64,000 nt of DNA from the NCBI GenBank assembly GCA_946811695.1, contig OX328123.1, positions 46,262,753-46,326,752 of the forward strand. Reading direction: 5' to 3'. Position numbers and translations under genes: made by a program. The notes under the pieces were generated by a model. That model ran no database searches. It worked only from the letters and a program-made list of their open reading frames with translations, and was not told the DNA's origin. Positions 9,761-20,900 of this stretch are shown here, one piece after another. How positions within the stretch are numbered: the first letter of the stretch is position 1; each line of letters opens with the position of its first letter. Source of the stretch: Gonocerus acuteangulatus (Eukaryota; Arthropoda; Insecta; Hemiptera; Coreidae).

Positions 9761-10919
9761 TGTAATTAAGAGAAATATTCCTGGTGCGTAGAATTTACTT
9801 GGAGGAAACGCTTTAGTCTCAATTTTCCTGCATTGACGTTCAAAACTATTTATTTCTAAGCATCCTGTAAAATTATCTCTGCCGGAAGCTATTTATTTTC
9901 TTGCACTCTGTATGATAGTGCAATTAGAATACTTTTTTGTAGAGCCAGATGAAGCAAATTGACATGTTGACTGACTGCAGTTCCTGCTTTTGATCTGTCA
10001 GCATTAATTACCATAGATGATTACATTAATTTATATTGCATAGCTATTCAATATGTGCAATAAAATGTATATGCAATGCCTTATAAGCTATCATACTGTG
10101 GAAATACTTCATAATTCGTTACATAATTCGTTAAGCAATGAATTAGTCCTGTTTTCATTGGCTATGATATTGTAATTTATTGTCTGATGAAATGTCTTGC
10201 GCCTATATGCCATAAGTAATAATATAACGTTTTTAAGAAATTTTCAGGATCTTAGTGTCATAACTAGAGCCCGGAAGATAGGCATTTATTTTTGGTTAAA
10301 ATAGGCAGGCAAAAAGGCACTTGAAATACTGAAAATAGGCAGTATTGTAATTAAAATAGGCATTTATTAGGAGTGAAGGCAAATAGGAATCTGACTCATT
10401 ATTAATGAAAATATGTATTTTAAATACTCATTCATTTCTTTATTATCAATTTATCACAGAATTAGTGTACTTACTCTTACTTTCCCTTCTTACAAGCAAC
10501 AACAGGAACAGGAAGGATCTGTTATTTACAGAGGGTCAATCCACGGGTTGGGAAAATAAGCTTTCGAATTGATATTTGTGACGGCAAAATGTAATTTAAT
10601 TTGTGAAACCTTTTTTGTTTTCGACGAACTTCGAAATTCGTTATGTGCTTTTTAAAATGTTTAAATCGCAGAAAAAATTGCATAACGAGAAAAAAAAGGC
10701 AAAAAAAGGCTCTAAATCTTAAAATAGCCAAAATAGGCAAAAAAGGCAAAATAAAAATTGTCTCTACACTTCCTAAATGCACGGAAACATATTTATTTCT
10801 ATCTGATTCTTCAATATATCCATTCAGATAAAAAAGGCATTTTGCCTAACTTCTTCTTTGTTCAAGTTACACGTTCTTCGATCGATGTTCAATCAATGAA
10901 AAATATATTATTTTTGGAG
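9761..10919. other. Unassigned DNA with AGGCA-rich parts
   Basis: From about 10262 to 10350 and 10680 to 10850 the sequence repeats short runs such as ATAGGCA, AAAGGC and AAAAAAGGCA in otherwise AT-rich DNA, starting after TAGAGCCCGGAAGATAGGCA. This looks like the two ends of one decayed repeat element about 0.6 kb long, but I cannot assign a family or find a target duplication. The rest shows nothing. Confidence 0.35.
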
Positions 10920-11030
10920 GCACAAAGGCTCCGGGTGGTGGCTTTTCTACCCCTATCCTGGCTAGAAAAGGGTGGTAACCTATAGATAACCAGTTCCAAA
11001 ATTCTTAGTTAATAAAATGGAAGTTAAAAT
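10920..11030 (+). mobile_element. SINE family 2, 3' body fragment
   Basis: Contains GGTGGTGGCTTTTCT, CCTATCCTGGCTAGAAAAGG and CCTATAGATAACC in the same order as the fuller copies at 39.0 kb and 42.2 kb. The tRNA-like head is missing. Confidence 0.65.
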
Positions 11031-11988
11031 TCAAATATTTATGTGTTTCTCTAAATTACTGAACTACAATTGTACGTTTCTGTAGTAAATCCATTTTTTG
11101 CGATATGTTCTAATAGATTATTATTTTTATGTTATAAGAATCTTTATAATGAAAATATATTGAGTGGCAATATAATATTTTTTCCCAGCTAAGAATGTCT
11201 CATTAACTCCGGAATATCCAAGGGAGGAATATTTAAACCGTTTTCAAATTTTCTTATCATTCTCTTTAATAACGATAGGAAAATTAATGAAATCAAAAAC
11301 GTAAAACAAAAAATCACAGCCTAGAATTGCTGTCATCAATAACTATTTTTTTCAGTAAAAAAAAAAAACATATTCAAGAAAAAGGAAAAAAAAAAAAAAG
11401 AAATTAGAATTAGTCTAAACTAAATATTCATTCTTTTTAGTGGAATGGAGGCAGGAAATATTCTATAGTAAAAATTTCACGAACAAAAATCAGATCAAAC
11501 CTTGAATTATTTTACTTAAAAAATGTTACCTTAAATTTATTTAGTACATTATTTACTGCCAATATCTTTGAATGTGCCTGGAATAAATGCATACTATACA
11601 ACAATGAACAAAATGAGTTACATTTTACAATTTACATTTTTTATTTCAGATGTATTTTTACTTGTTTCCTATACCATCATCTTTTCAAGTAATATAGATT
11701 TACTATACTATTGAGGAAAAAAAAGAAAAAAATTATATCTTACGGCAGTCCTTAATCTATTTACTTTTATGTTAGAAAACAAGAATTACACAACTATAGC
11801 CCCCTATTACCCCCCCTCCCTAACCCTATTATACCCAATTATATATGACTAGTAATGCATAGAAGAAGAATCTAGTTATCGATATAAAAAAAACTACGAA
11901 ATTTAAATATAAATCTAATAAATGGTCGAAAATATAAGGTAGATTCCCCGAACTCGTTGTAAAATGGACTATGAGTGTTCTGTGCCAT
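11031..11988. other. Unassigned AT-rich DNA
   Basis: Very AT-rich with several A-runs (around 11356, 11387 and 11710) and one C-run near 11800-11820. No coding or repeat family recognised. Confidence 0.5.
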
Positions 11989-12195
11989 TTATCTTATGCG
12001 CCTAGAGTTCATCCTAGACTCTTGCCTGGCAGTGACAGGCGACGAGTCGCTCTCTTCGAGGGCCAAAGTTTTCAGTTGATCCTCTGTGGGCCAACATAAG
12101 TGTGTCCGCTCTTCGACCGGTATTGAAGGCCGCCGATCAATTCTTTCTAGAGATTCGCTCTCCAGCCACTCGTTCCAGATTCGTCCGAGGTTATT
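11989..12195 (-). pseudogene. Unassigned coding-like open frame
   Basis: On the minus strand 68 codons are open between a TGA at 12196-12198 and a TAA at 11989-11991, in a segment (about 12000-12230) with clearly higher GC than its surroundings. The translation is charged (many E, R and S; for example WNEWLESESLERIDRRP) and has balanced, non-repetitive composition, unlike chance frames in this AT-rich DNA. There is no start codon at its 5' edge, so it would be an exon or a fragment. I do not recognise it. Confidence 0.3.
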
Positions 12196-12355
12196 TCATA
12201 TCCAGTCTCCAAGTAAAAACTGTCTCTTCTATCAGTTAGGCCAAACAGGAAAGATGTTCAAGGGGGTAGTACTTTACATGAATGTTTTTTATTAGGTGTT
12301 CGCTCTAATCTAACCATGACGAAAGGGTTGTTACGTGCTATGAATTGAGGAACGA

Positions 12356-12358
<3 letters not shown>

Positions 12359-12412
<54 letters not shown>
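12359..12412. repeat. (AT)n microsatellite
   Basis: About 54 bases of pure AT. I could not link its flanks to the element families of the window. Confidence 0.95.
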
Positions 12413-12414
<2 letters not shown>

Positions 12415-13438
12415 TTATTTTAGAATTTTAGTTTAATAACTTTATATACAACTTCCAGCCTTCCAGTGTTGTTTTGGGGCACATTGTTTAAAAGAGCAAT
12501 TTAATAAGCTGCTTAAAGCTTTCATTAAATTTCATAATTTTTAATAAACTCGTGTAAAACTATACATAAGTACAAAGTTCTTCTTGAAACCTATGATACT
12601 ATGCAATAACATGGAGGCACGTCACTATTATCGAGAGAGAAGAAATTGAAAACTAACGTGTAACAAATTAGGCTTAAAATTGATATCGTCCAGAATAATG
12701 ACTCTCGGATGCAAATGAAGATTTGTAAATGGTAAATTGAAACAATCACGAAGCCATGCTGGTAATATTCAGTTTGGAAGAGACAAATAGCCATACACGA
12801 TTCCCTGGCAAATACCATCCTAATGTTAAACAAACATTCCACGCACTAGCACTGCCTAAAAACAAACAGACAGCTTCGACCTCGTGTAATTGTCGGTATA
12901 ACTGGACTCGTAAAATCATTATGGCAGGGTTCAGGAAATGTCAATATATTAATAACGCCAATTTGATATATTTGGCCAAAATATCTTGTAATGTGCAGAC
13001 CAATAAATATAGTTATTAAAAAATACATTTATATCATAAATTTTCACCGAGTTCTGAAAACATTTACAAAGCCCGTCCAAGAATAACTAAGGTCCCTTTA
13101 TGTAATGTCAAATTTGGGATGTAACATTGTCTGTAAAAGAAATCTTAGTCCACTGCCATCACTACAGGAAGCAATTAGATAAACAGTAAAAATAGATATA
13201 ATTATAGCCTTTCTTAAAAAAAATTGATTTATATAAATATACGAAGGATAAATACACATGCAAAAAGTGAGCAAAAAGTAAAATTTGAAAGAAAATAACA
13301 AAATAAAATAAAAAAAAAAATGAGAAAAAAAAGGGAGAGCAAAACATTCATAAAAATGGCACAAACACCACACATACATTATCATTAGGGAACGGACGTT
13401 CATCTAAAATAAAATTGAAAATAAAATAGTACACATAT
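12413..13438. other. Unassigned AT-rich DNA
   Basis: No family recognised. The A-rich part 13200-13330 gives long but low-complexity frames that I do not accept as genes. Confidence 0.5.
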
Positions 13439-13816
13439 ATTTTTTTTTTTTTTTTGTTTTTTTTTGTTTTAAGGGCAATATCAACCACAATGGGTCATGG
13501 TCACCCTGTGAAAGTCAGACCCAAGAGGGTACTTAACGTATTAAAGTTGTCATTTAGGAGTTATTGATGTTGTTGTTTATTGCAATATGGAGACATTTAC
13601 AATTACTATAAATTGATATTAAAATAAAAATTAAATAATAATAAAAAAAAACGAAATGTTAAATAATCATTAAAAAATAAAATAAAATAAAATAAATAAA
13701 AGATTTTATATAGAGTGACAGGTTAAAATAAAAATAGCTGTTGAGAATAACATTAATTTCTAGATGAGGTTATAATTAGTAGTATCGAAACACAAGAACG
13801 CCTATATTATTTCGTT

Positions 13817-13859
13817 AACTGTATTTTGTTAGAATATTCTGTATCAACAAAATACAGTT
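13817..13859. repeat. Hairpin just downstream of the ORF2 stop
   Basis: Perfect 14-bp arms AACTGTATTTTGTT (13817-13830) and its complement (13846-13859) around a 15-base loop, within a few bases of the ORF2 stop in the 3' UTR of the minus-strand element. It could be an RNA structure recognised by the element's own RT; that role is inference. Confidence 0.85.
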
Positions 13860-13864
13860 TTATG

Positions 13865-14650
13865 TTAAATTTTGTCTGTTAAATTTGTAGCCTCTAGGAA
13901 TTTAAACAGGTTAATGATTTTTTCTGGATAATCCCCTAGAATTTCGTCTAAGGTGCCACCAATTTTGAACCGATTCCTTTCAGATTGGTATGCTAAGCAC
14001 TCTGTAAGTATATGCTTCACCGTGAGGAGGACTCCACAGCTTATACAGTTGGGTGGTTCATCTTTAGACATGAGGTAAGAGTGTGTAAGTAAGGCTAGAG
14101 ATAAGTCAATGCTGGACATAACTCCAGAGGAACTGCAGAGATGGGTATGGCTGTTTCCATTCAGAAATCCTAGCTGAGAATGGTCGAGGAAGGATTCTAT
14201 TATACGGCCCCTACTATCCGTGTGTGACGAATGCCAAAGGACATTATGACTATTATAGTCACCGAGCAAAAGAACGGGTTTTGGTAGCTGAGAGAAAATG
14301 GAAAATAACTGATCTTCAGTAAAAGCATGACCTGGAGGTAAATAAAGAGAGCAAAGAGTAACTGTCATAGATGTGAAGATTTTAACAGCAACAGCTTGTA
14401 ATGTTGTATTCAAGGGAATGTGTTGACAGGGTATATCATTAGAGATAAGAATACTAACACTACCGCAAGCAATTAAACCATCCAGAAAATCCTGTCTAAA
14501 AATTTTAAAATCTCTTAGTGAAAAATTGTCAGTTTGTTTTAAATGTGTTTCCTGTAGGCAAATAATTTTGGATTTTGTATCCTTAAGCAGGATTAATAAA
14601 TCGGCTTTATGAAGCGTCAAACCATTAATGTTCCATTGTATTACGGTCAT
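13865..14650 (-). CDS. Non-LTR ORF2 derivative: endonuclease fused to C-terminal zinc finger
   Basis: I choose the ATG at 14650 (MTVIQWNINGL), because the following residues begin the apurinic-type endonuclease domain. Endonuclease signals in order are WNINGL, LQETHL, LGDYNSHNVLW and SSIDLSLA. The usual closing SDH motif, the whole reverse transcriptase and RNase H are missing. After a short junction the frame continues as a CX2CX7HX4C finger (CISCGVLLTVKHILTEC), the same finger found at the end of the 49.9-kb element. The frame is uninterrupted, about 261 residues against well over 1000 in a normal ORF2. Nicking activity is doubtful without the SDH histidine. Confidence 0.8.
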   Translation of the reverse strand: MTVIQWNINGLTLHKADLLILLKDTKSKIICLQETHLKQTDNFSLRDFKIFRQDFLDGLIACGSVSILISNDIPCQHIPLNTTLQAVAVKIFTSMTVTLCSLYLPPGHAFTEDQLFSIFSQLPKPVLLLGDYNSHNVLWHSSHTDSRGRIIESFLDHSQLGFLNGNSHTHLCSSSGVMSSIDLSLALLTHSYLMSKDEPPNCISCGVLLTVKHILTECLAYQSERNRFKIGGTLDEILGDYPEKIINLFKFLEATNLTDKI

Positions 14651-15313
14651 AATTATTTTAAAAAAAAAACTTAAATAAATAAATAAAAATTGCAAAAAAA
14701 AACTGCAATTGCTGTAATATAGAAAACAATAAAAACCATTTCATTGCTCCAAAAAAAGTAGTTCTGATGTCAGTTACTACTAAAGCTAAGCAGTTTACGA
14801 GATAAAGGTGCTGTAAGCAAAGGTTGAGATTTATATAAACTTGATTCGAGAAGATACTTAAGACATTCAATAAATTATACATTGTTAGAAGCAGAATCTG
14901 TTCATAAACGTGGTCATACACATTTATATATAGTGAGAGAACTGTAAAAAATGAGAAAATATTGAATGGTACAATTACATATACGACAGAAATAAATACT
15001 ATGTTATTTATGTAAAAATATATATATGGTTTAAATAATTTCAGGAAAGTAATAAAAAATCGATTTAAGAATTTTGTTGTGATAAGGTATATTATTATTA
15101 TATAATGAATATTTGCGAAGGAATCTGACAAAAAAAGTAATTAGATAACAATATAATTTTATTATATTGTTTTAGTCCAGTACTAGGAACAAATTTGACA
15201 TTTTTTATTATGAAATATGAGTCTATAAATATTCGTACCATAGTAATTTGGTAAATAAAAAGCGAGAAGTGAATATCAGTAAGATTTATCGGTAGCCTGG
15301 TTAGAGTTTTATA
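14651..15313. other. Spacer between ORF1 and ORF2 of the non-LTR element
   Basis: About 660 AT-rich bases separate the two frames, whereas ORF1 and ORF2 are usually adjacent or overlapping in this group. A frame on the minus strand here encodes mainly I, F, Y, V and L and has no recognisable domain; I take it as composition-driven. Confidence 0.5.
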
Positions 15314-16579
15314 CTAATGAGAGTCATATCGTGAAGGTTTCTTCTTAGTGCGTCGGCGTTTTGGGGGATCTTCACCCCTATCAGGTGAGATAGAATCACT
15401 AGGTGATTGGGAACCCTCTCGGGACGGGGTTTCTCTTTTATCTGTTCTTTCTGTCTCTTTTAAGGGTAGGTCTTCTTTAGGGTTTTTAAATTGCATTTTG
15501 GGCTTTGTGCCTGTTTCTAGATTTAACGGTTTTTTATTGGGAACTTCATTTTTTTGGTGGTGATGATTTAAATTTGTATTGTGTATTTCCTCAGTAAATA
15601 GACTATTAGACTGAATTGTAGAGGTTTTGTTTGAAACAAGTGATTCTAGATAATTAACTTTTGTAATTAAATTTTCAACAAGACAGGTGAGTTTTTTAAA
15701 TGGTGTTAGGACTAAATTGTTGGTGGATTGTTGGTTAGTTGCAAGGGCATAACTAACAGGCCCTGCTTGAATTGGTGCTGGGGGGCTAACAGCTTTTTCT
15801 GCTTGTGCATACGACACTCTGTTATTCTTACGATATTCCTCAATATCCCTTTCTTTTTTGTAGACTGTACATGAGGTAAACCAAGCGGGGTGGGGGCCAG
15901 AACAATGGCGACATTTTGGGTGGCAAGGGCCATCATGTTTTTCCTCGCCGCATTTACCGCAAAGTGCTGTCTTTTTGCAAAATCTACTACCATGACGATA
16001 AGAATAACAATTAAAACACATTAATGGCTTAATATACGGGTTGACTCTAATGCTTAGGAAGTCTAATATTATTTTTTGTGGGGGCACAGGCATATTGAAT
16101 GTCAGTATATATGATGAAGTCTCAATCTTGTTACCATTTACTGTTTTCAGTACTCTCTGAACATTAACTACATTTTGAGAGGAAAGTTCTGAGATCAACT
16201 CATCTTTTGTACATTGTGTAAATTCTTCACAAGATATAATTCCTTTAGAATAATTATATGAGCGGTGTAGTGAAAATTTAACATTGTAATTTTCATATTT
16301 AACAATATTTGAAAGATTAATGTAATCGTTTTTTTGGTTAACCTCTAGAAGTATGGCTCCAGATCGTAAAATTCTAATATTTGATTGAGGTGCAGAGCTT
16401 TTAATAAATCTACAGATCTTAAAAGGACTAAAGTCTTTAAAGGTCTTCTTATGGTGATTATCTTCAATGGACATTACTAAAAATTTTTGTGTCCATTTAC
16501 CCTCCGGTATTTCGAAATTGAATGAACGAGGATCGGGAGGTTTCGGTAATTTTAAGCCCTCGGGCTGATCTAATGCCAT
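15314..16579 (-). CDS. Non-LTR ORF1 (Gag-like) nucleic-acid-binding protein
   Basis: A 421-residue intact frame starting MALDQPEGL. The protein would bind the element RNA and form the ribonucleoprotein particle (family knowledge). Three zinc knuckles follow one another: CX2CX4HX4C at residues 188-201 (CFNCYSYRHGSRFC), CX2CX4HX3C at 207-219, and a third C/H cluster beginning CRHCSGPHPAWF at about 223-238. The third cluster is followed by CTVYKKERDIEEYRKNN, typical of ORF1 proteins of I/jockey-group elements. The C-terminal third is low complexity, rich in P, K, S and E, with a basic end (KRRRTKKK). No stop or frameshift, unlike its damaged ORF2. Confidence 0.85.
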   Translation of the reverse strand: MALDQPEGLKLPKPPDPRSFNFEIPEGKWTQKFLVMSIEDNHHKKTFKDFSPFKICRFIKSSAPQSNIRILRSGAILLEVNQKNDYINLSNIVKYENYNVKFSLHRSYNYSKGIISCEEFTQCTKDELISELSSQNVVNVQRVLKTVNGNKIETSSYILTFNMPVPPQKIILDFLSIRVNPYIKPLMCFNCYSYRHGSRFCKKTALCGKCGEEKHDGPCHPKCRHCSGPHPAWFTSCTVYKKERDIEEYRKNNRVSYAQAEKAVSPPAPIQAGPVSYALATNQQSTNNLVLTPFKKLTCLVENLITKVNYLESLVSNKTSTIQSNSLFTEEIHNTNLNHHHQKNEVPNKKPLNLETGTKPKMQFKNPKEDLPLKETERTDKRETPSREGSQSPSDSISPDRGEDPPKRRRTKKKPSRYDSH

Positions 16580-17049
16580 TTTAAATCAATAAGTGATTTG
16601 GTATAATCAGTATAATATAATACTACACTAAACCGAGCTGTACTAAGACTCGGTAATAATATTAATTATAATTTAAAGCTTATCTAGAAGCACCAGTCAG
16701 ATCCTTGCTAAGAAAAGTCCGTCACGCAGGAGCTGCATAACTAAGCACTTTCCTCAGAATTTGGGTAGTGTAGACTGCTTTCCAGAACAATTTGCTTAAA
16801 ATATCCTACATAAATAAACTAAAAACGTGAATAGTTCTCATTTTGTAATGAGTAACTGATCAATTATTAATTTGCATCCAGAGTTATGTTTACACATGGT
16901 ACCTACTACACTACGTAATAAATACAAAAATCCTCATATTATCGTATTTTGATCTAACGCAGGAACAGGATACAGTTACTCTAGTGGTAGAAAGCGCTCC
17001 TTGCGGCGGCTTTGTGAACCTACGTCTGCCGGCTTTTCTATTCAAATAT

Positions 17050-17700
17050 ATTACAAATTAAACCCCCGCTTTCCGATTGAACGATTCAGCTCATTTTTAC
17101 AACACTTCTTTCTCATGAGTTACCCACGACGTATACAGCGTTTCGTTACAATACAGCAGAAATTACGACCGGTATGAGTATATTAGGAATTTGGGTCCGG
17201 AGTAAACCCCCCCTTCTAATGAACCGATTTAGTTTCTTTTTACAACACATATTTACCTGTAGATTACCACTACGAATACCGAGTTTCGTCGAAATATACC
17301 AAAAATCACGGCTGGTAGTGGCGAATTGGTATTGTGGGTCCGGAGTAAACCCCCCCTCCTAATGAACCGATTTCGTTTATTTTTACAACACATATTTACC
17401 TGTGGATTAGCACTACGAATACCGAGTTTCGTCGAAATATACCAAAAATCACGGCTGGTAGTGGCGAATTGGTATTGTGGGTCCGGAGTAAACCCCCCCT
17501 TCTAATGAACCGATTTAGTTCATTTTTATATCTCACTTTTCTCTCAATATTAACACTACGAATACCAAGTTTCGTTGAAATATAACAAATATTACGGCTG
17601 ACATAGTCAAATAAGTGTTTTGGGTTCTGGGTAAACCCCCCCTTCCGGTGGACCGACTTTGGTGGTTAACGAACTCGTTCAATCGTTTGCTAATTGAATG
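17050..17700 (+). repeat. 143-bp tandem repeat inside family B
   Basis: Units begin with GGGTCCGGAGTAAACCCCCC at 17193, 17336 and 17479, and a diverged one at 17622; a partial one precedes from about 17050. The spacing is exactly 143 bp each time. The middle units are nearly identical, the outer ones more diverged. Confidence 0.9.
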
Positions 17701-17762
17701 CTATATACCAAGTTTCGTGACGAAAAAACAAAAACTCTGGCCGCTATCGTGTTAACAGACAC

Positions 17763-17777
17763 ATATATATATATATA

Positions 17778-17840
<63 letters not shown>
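17763..17840. repeat. (AT)n microsatellite in family B
   Basis: About 78 bases with one GC interruption. It sits at the same internal place as the array at 50-118. Confidence 0.95.
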
Positions 17841-17844
<4 letters not shown>

Positions 17845-17967
17845 TTTAACGGGGGTCATTTTCGGTGTCTACTAGGTAGGATCGATAAAGATTTGAAGAA
17901 ATTTTTCAAAAATTCCGTCATGAGTCCAACCTCAATAGCTACTTTCCTTCGGAGGAAAGTGCTAAAA

Positions 17968-20900
17968 TCCCACAGCCTCTTGCATTATGTTAGAAACATT
18001 CAATAGATATACACAATCGATATATGCTTGGAGTGGCTAGTTCAATCAAGTAAGCAGTAAAGCTATGAAAAACAGATTGTATAGGTTACAATATATCGAT
18101 AATCTCCATGCGTCGTTCGTGAACGACCATCCCACAATGGGGTTATGTTTACTTAATCTCCCACGTGCAAGATATTTATATTAGAATATTTCCACTTGTA
18201 CTGCACTAATTATCAAACACCATTAAATGAGACATCAATAGATAATAATAAGCAATTTTAACTAGTTTTCACAACTCTCCACTATTAAATTCCCATAAAA
18301 TAATGTAATTTTCAGTACTGCTATAAAGCAAGATGTTTCCCCTGTTGAGTCCAAAGAGAAAAGGACACATATATTTAACTATATATAATGAAATATGTAA
18401 TAAAAAATTGAAAATATGTAGTGACAAATCCCTAAAACACTATAAAATATTGAAAAGAAAATAATAAATAATTTGTACGAACTTTATTATAACTGGTTAT
18501 TATAAATGGAAATGAAGAAAAGTTAAAACAGAAAAAAATGATTAAAACTCTATTGACATATTGATGAAAAAAAAAAAAAAAAAAAAAGAATCTCATTTTA
18601 AAAGGGTAAAAAAGAAGTTGAAAATTTCTACAGATGAATATGATTTTGGAAAATTGTTTGCAACGACATGAATTTTTAAATTATCAAACGTGAAATGACG
18701 GGAAATGGTGGGTTCACCGATCAGGCCAATTTTTTTTCGGGTGATATTGCATGGAAAAATAGTCGAAATGTGTCCGAGCGTTTCAATCTCGAGTTTGGAA
18801 AATTATATCGGCATGATTCATTCGTTAATTTATTTGATTTAAAGAGTAGATTATAGGAATAATACAATTGTTAAACAATAATTTGTTATACATTTCTTTA
18901 AAACACATCTGCTCCTAGACCATTAGCGCCGGGGAAGCATGGCTCTCAGCCACCTTTGCTTCTTGCAATTAGAAAAGAAACAGTGATCTAGACTTAATGG
19001 GTAAAGCATTATTTTCTTTATAGGTTTCCCCTTTTTTTTCAATTACAAAATAAAAAGAATATCGAAATATGTAGCAATGATATGTGTTTATGGTAGATTA
19101 TGTAAAAATATGGATTTTAGACAAAATATGTAAAATAAAACCCCGTTTAAATGCTTTAAAATCACATAAAACGGGCAGAATCACATTAACAATAACAATT
19201 TAAGAATCAGAAGAAAATATGTAAATACAATAACATCCGTTCCCTAATTATCATATTTAAACAAACATAAGCGACACTAAAAAATTACAATCTTGAGGTT
19301 GTTTGTCCTAAAAATATAAACAAACTAAACCAAACTTTTTTAAAGATTAGCTAATGCAGATGATTAGGAGGATGTTAAATTGTTTTTAATTATATGACCC
19401 TTCAATATTTTGAAACTAAAAATGACATTTTTTTCATTTAATTTAACGGCTGCGCATATATTGTGAAGCGGCCTAATAAAGATTATGAAATGAATATTTA
19501 ATTGGCTTAATTTTCTTGGTAACATTGAATCCATATAATTTTAACAGTAAATAAAAAAACGTCGGACAAAAATTATTGATAAAAACGTTCTCCATCTTAA
19601 AAACCGAAAACGATTTCTTAGAACCTATACAAGGGACTAGATTACACCCCAGAACATCTTTCTACAGAATTCCAGAGTCTTCACAAATCCTTAACAAAAC
19701 AATTCAATATAAACGCTAATAATGTTTTCGATGTACCCTATTCAATACTGCTAATGGACAGAGGGAAAATCCATGAAAATAAATTACTTCATCTTTAATT
19801 CCTCCATTTAACTGTAAGCCTACTAAAACAAGGAGTGAACTGTAAATCCTGTTTCCCGGAGGACGATCTAAATCCCGAATATCCGTTGGGAGTACATACA
19901 CGGAGGGGCTTCTAATGTAAGCTTGTTTAGCTCCCTCTCCCTACATGTGACAATACAGCTATTCAATACACAGCCTTTGTTAGAGCAGTAGTTTCTGGCA
20001 GGATGATGGAAAGCATATCGCATAGCAACAAGTCATAGACTATGGGGTGAGGAAATTAACGGAGTAGAAAAGAAGAGAAGAAAATGATAGTTTCCTTGAT
20101 AGCTGATCGTTGATGGTTGATGTTGCAAAGAAATATATTGTCAGGGTTCAGTCCTTTTTCACACTACATTTTTCAACCCAAAGTGTTTCCAGTCATTACC
20201 TTTATAACGGGGGCTCTTGCAGCCAACAACTTTCTCAGCAATTTAATTCCAGGTGCATCATTAAAAAATACATTTGTACGTATTATAGAACAAAAGTAAA
20301 AAAAAAAATCATTTTGAGCACTAATGTTTTACAAAATATATTGAAAATTTCTCAGATTTCTGACCTTTTTACAATTAAAAATTTTAATTGTCAAATTCGT
20401 TCAATACTTATATTACAGTCTTTTTGAGTTAACTATACAATAAATTCCTCTTCTTGGAAATATTTAACTTTTACATTGAAATTTATAGGTAATTACAGGA
20501 CTAAATACTTTCCCAAGGAAGGGCTTTTGGAACCCATGAGCCAAAAACATTTTTTTTTTTTTTTTTTTTAAATTATAGAAAATAATTATCTGTTTCTCAT
20601 CATTGGTGAAAGTATTTCTGACAAATATAATTTTTGCCCAAATCTTATTGAGAGAAATATGAATAAAAGAAGGATAAGGGGGCGCCAAAAGCCCCCACCA
20701 TCCTCCAGATAAAAGGAAATGTATTTTTTGCCGACGTTTTGACTTAAATCTCAATCCTTTATCAGTGCAATAAGAGAAAGGATGTGACATATTTTCAGCC
20801 TAGAAGAAATTATTTCACTTTGGTGAGCTATAATTCTCCTTCTTCTCAGTGCTTTGATGATATCTGAAATTCCTTTTAAAAAACTTAGTTTTATTAAGAT

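Larger units (their letters stand above)
13440..16665 (-). mobile_element. I-clade-like non-LTR retrotransposon, internally deleted
   Basis: Read on the minus strand: a 5' leader, ORF1 (15314-16579), an AT-rich spacer, a shortened ORF2 (13865-14650), a T-rich 3' UTR, and an A-tail seen as the T-run at about 13440-13468. Reverse transcriptase and RNase H are absent; the endonuclease frame runs straight into the C-terminal zinc-finger segment. The 5' limit is not fixed by a target duplication. The same clade is represented at 48.1-50.4 kb, where the missing RT and RNase H are present. A copy like this could only move with enzymes supplied by a full element (inference). Confidence 0.8.
16718..17967 (+). 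mobile_element. Helentron/HINE-like family B element, full length
   Basis: The left end is TCCGTCACGCAGGAGCTGCA at 16718, clearly related to the family A left end. A subterminal motif TAAGCACTTTCCT at 16742 is found inverted at the right end (AGGAAAGTGCTAA). The right end has a hairpin with 8-bp stems around TTCGG-like loop bases (17941-17960), and the element ends GTGCTAAAA like family A. Inside are a 143-bp tandem array and an (AT)n array. Different sequence but the same layout as family A. Non-coding. It lies directly upstream of the minus-strand non-LTR element. Confidence 0.65.

Noticed and set aside
13098..13403. 101-codon minus-strand frame
   Set aside because: The product is a run of F, S, Y and L derived from an A-rich tract; no domain.
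14658..15131. 157-codon minus-strand frame between ORF1 and ORF2 of the non-LTR element
   Set aside because: Composition is almost only F, I, Y, L, V and N from AT-rich DNA; no domain, and no ORF is expected at this place in the clade.
17698..18006. Open frames rich in alternating I and Y (also at 30.8, 33.1, 38.9, 46.8, 47.8, 50.2 and 52.2 kb)
   Set aside because: They are translations of AT or TG microsatellites and have no other content.
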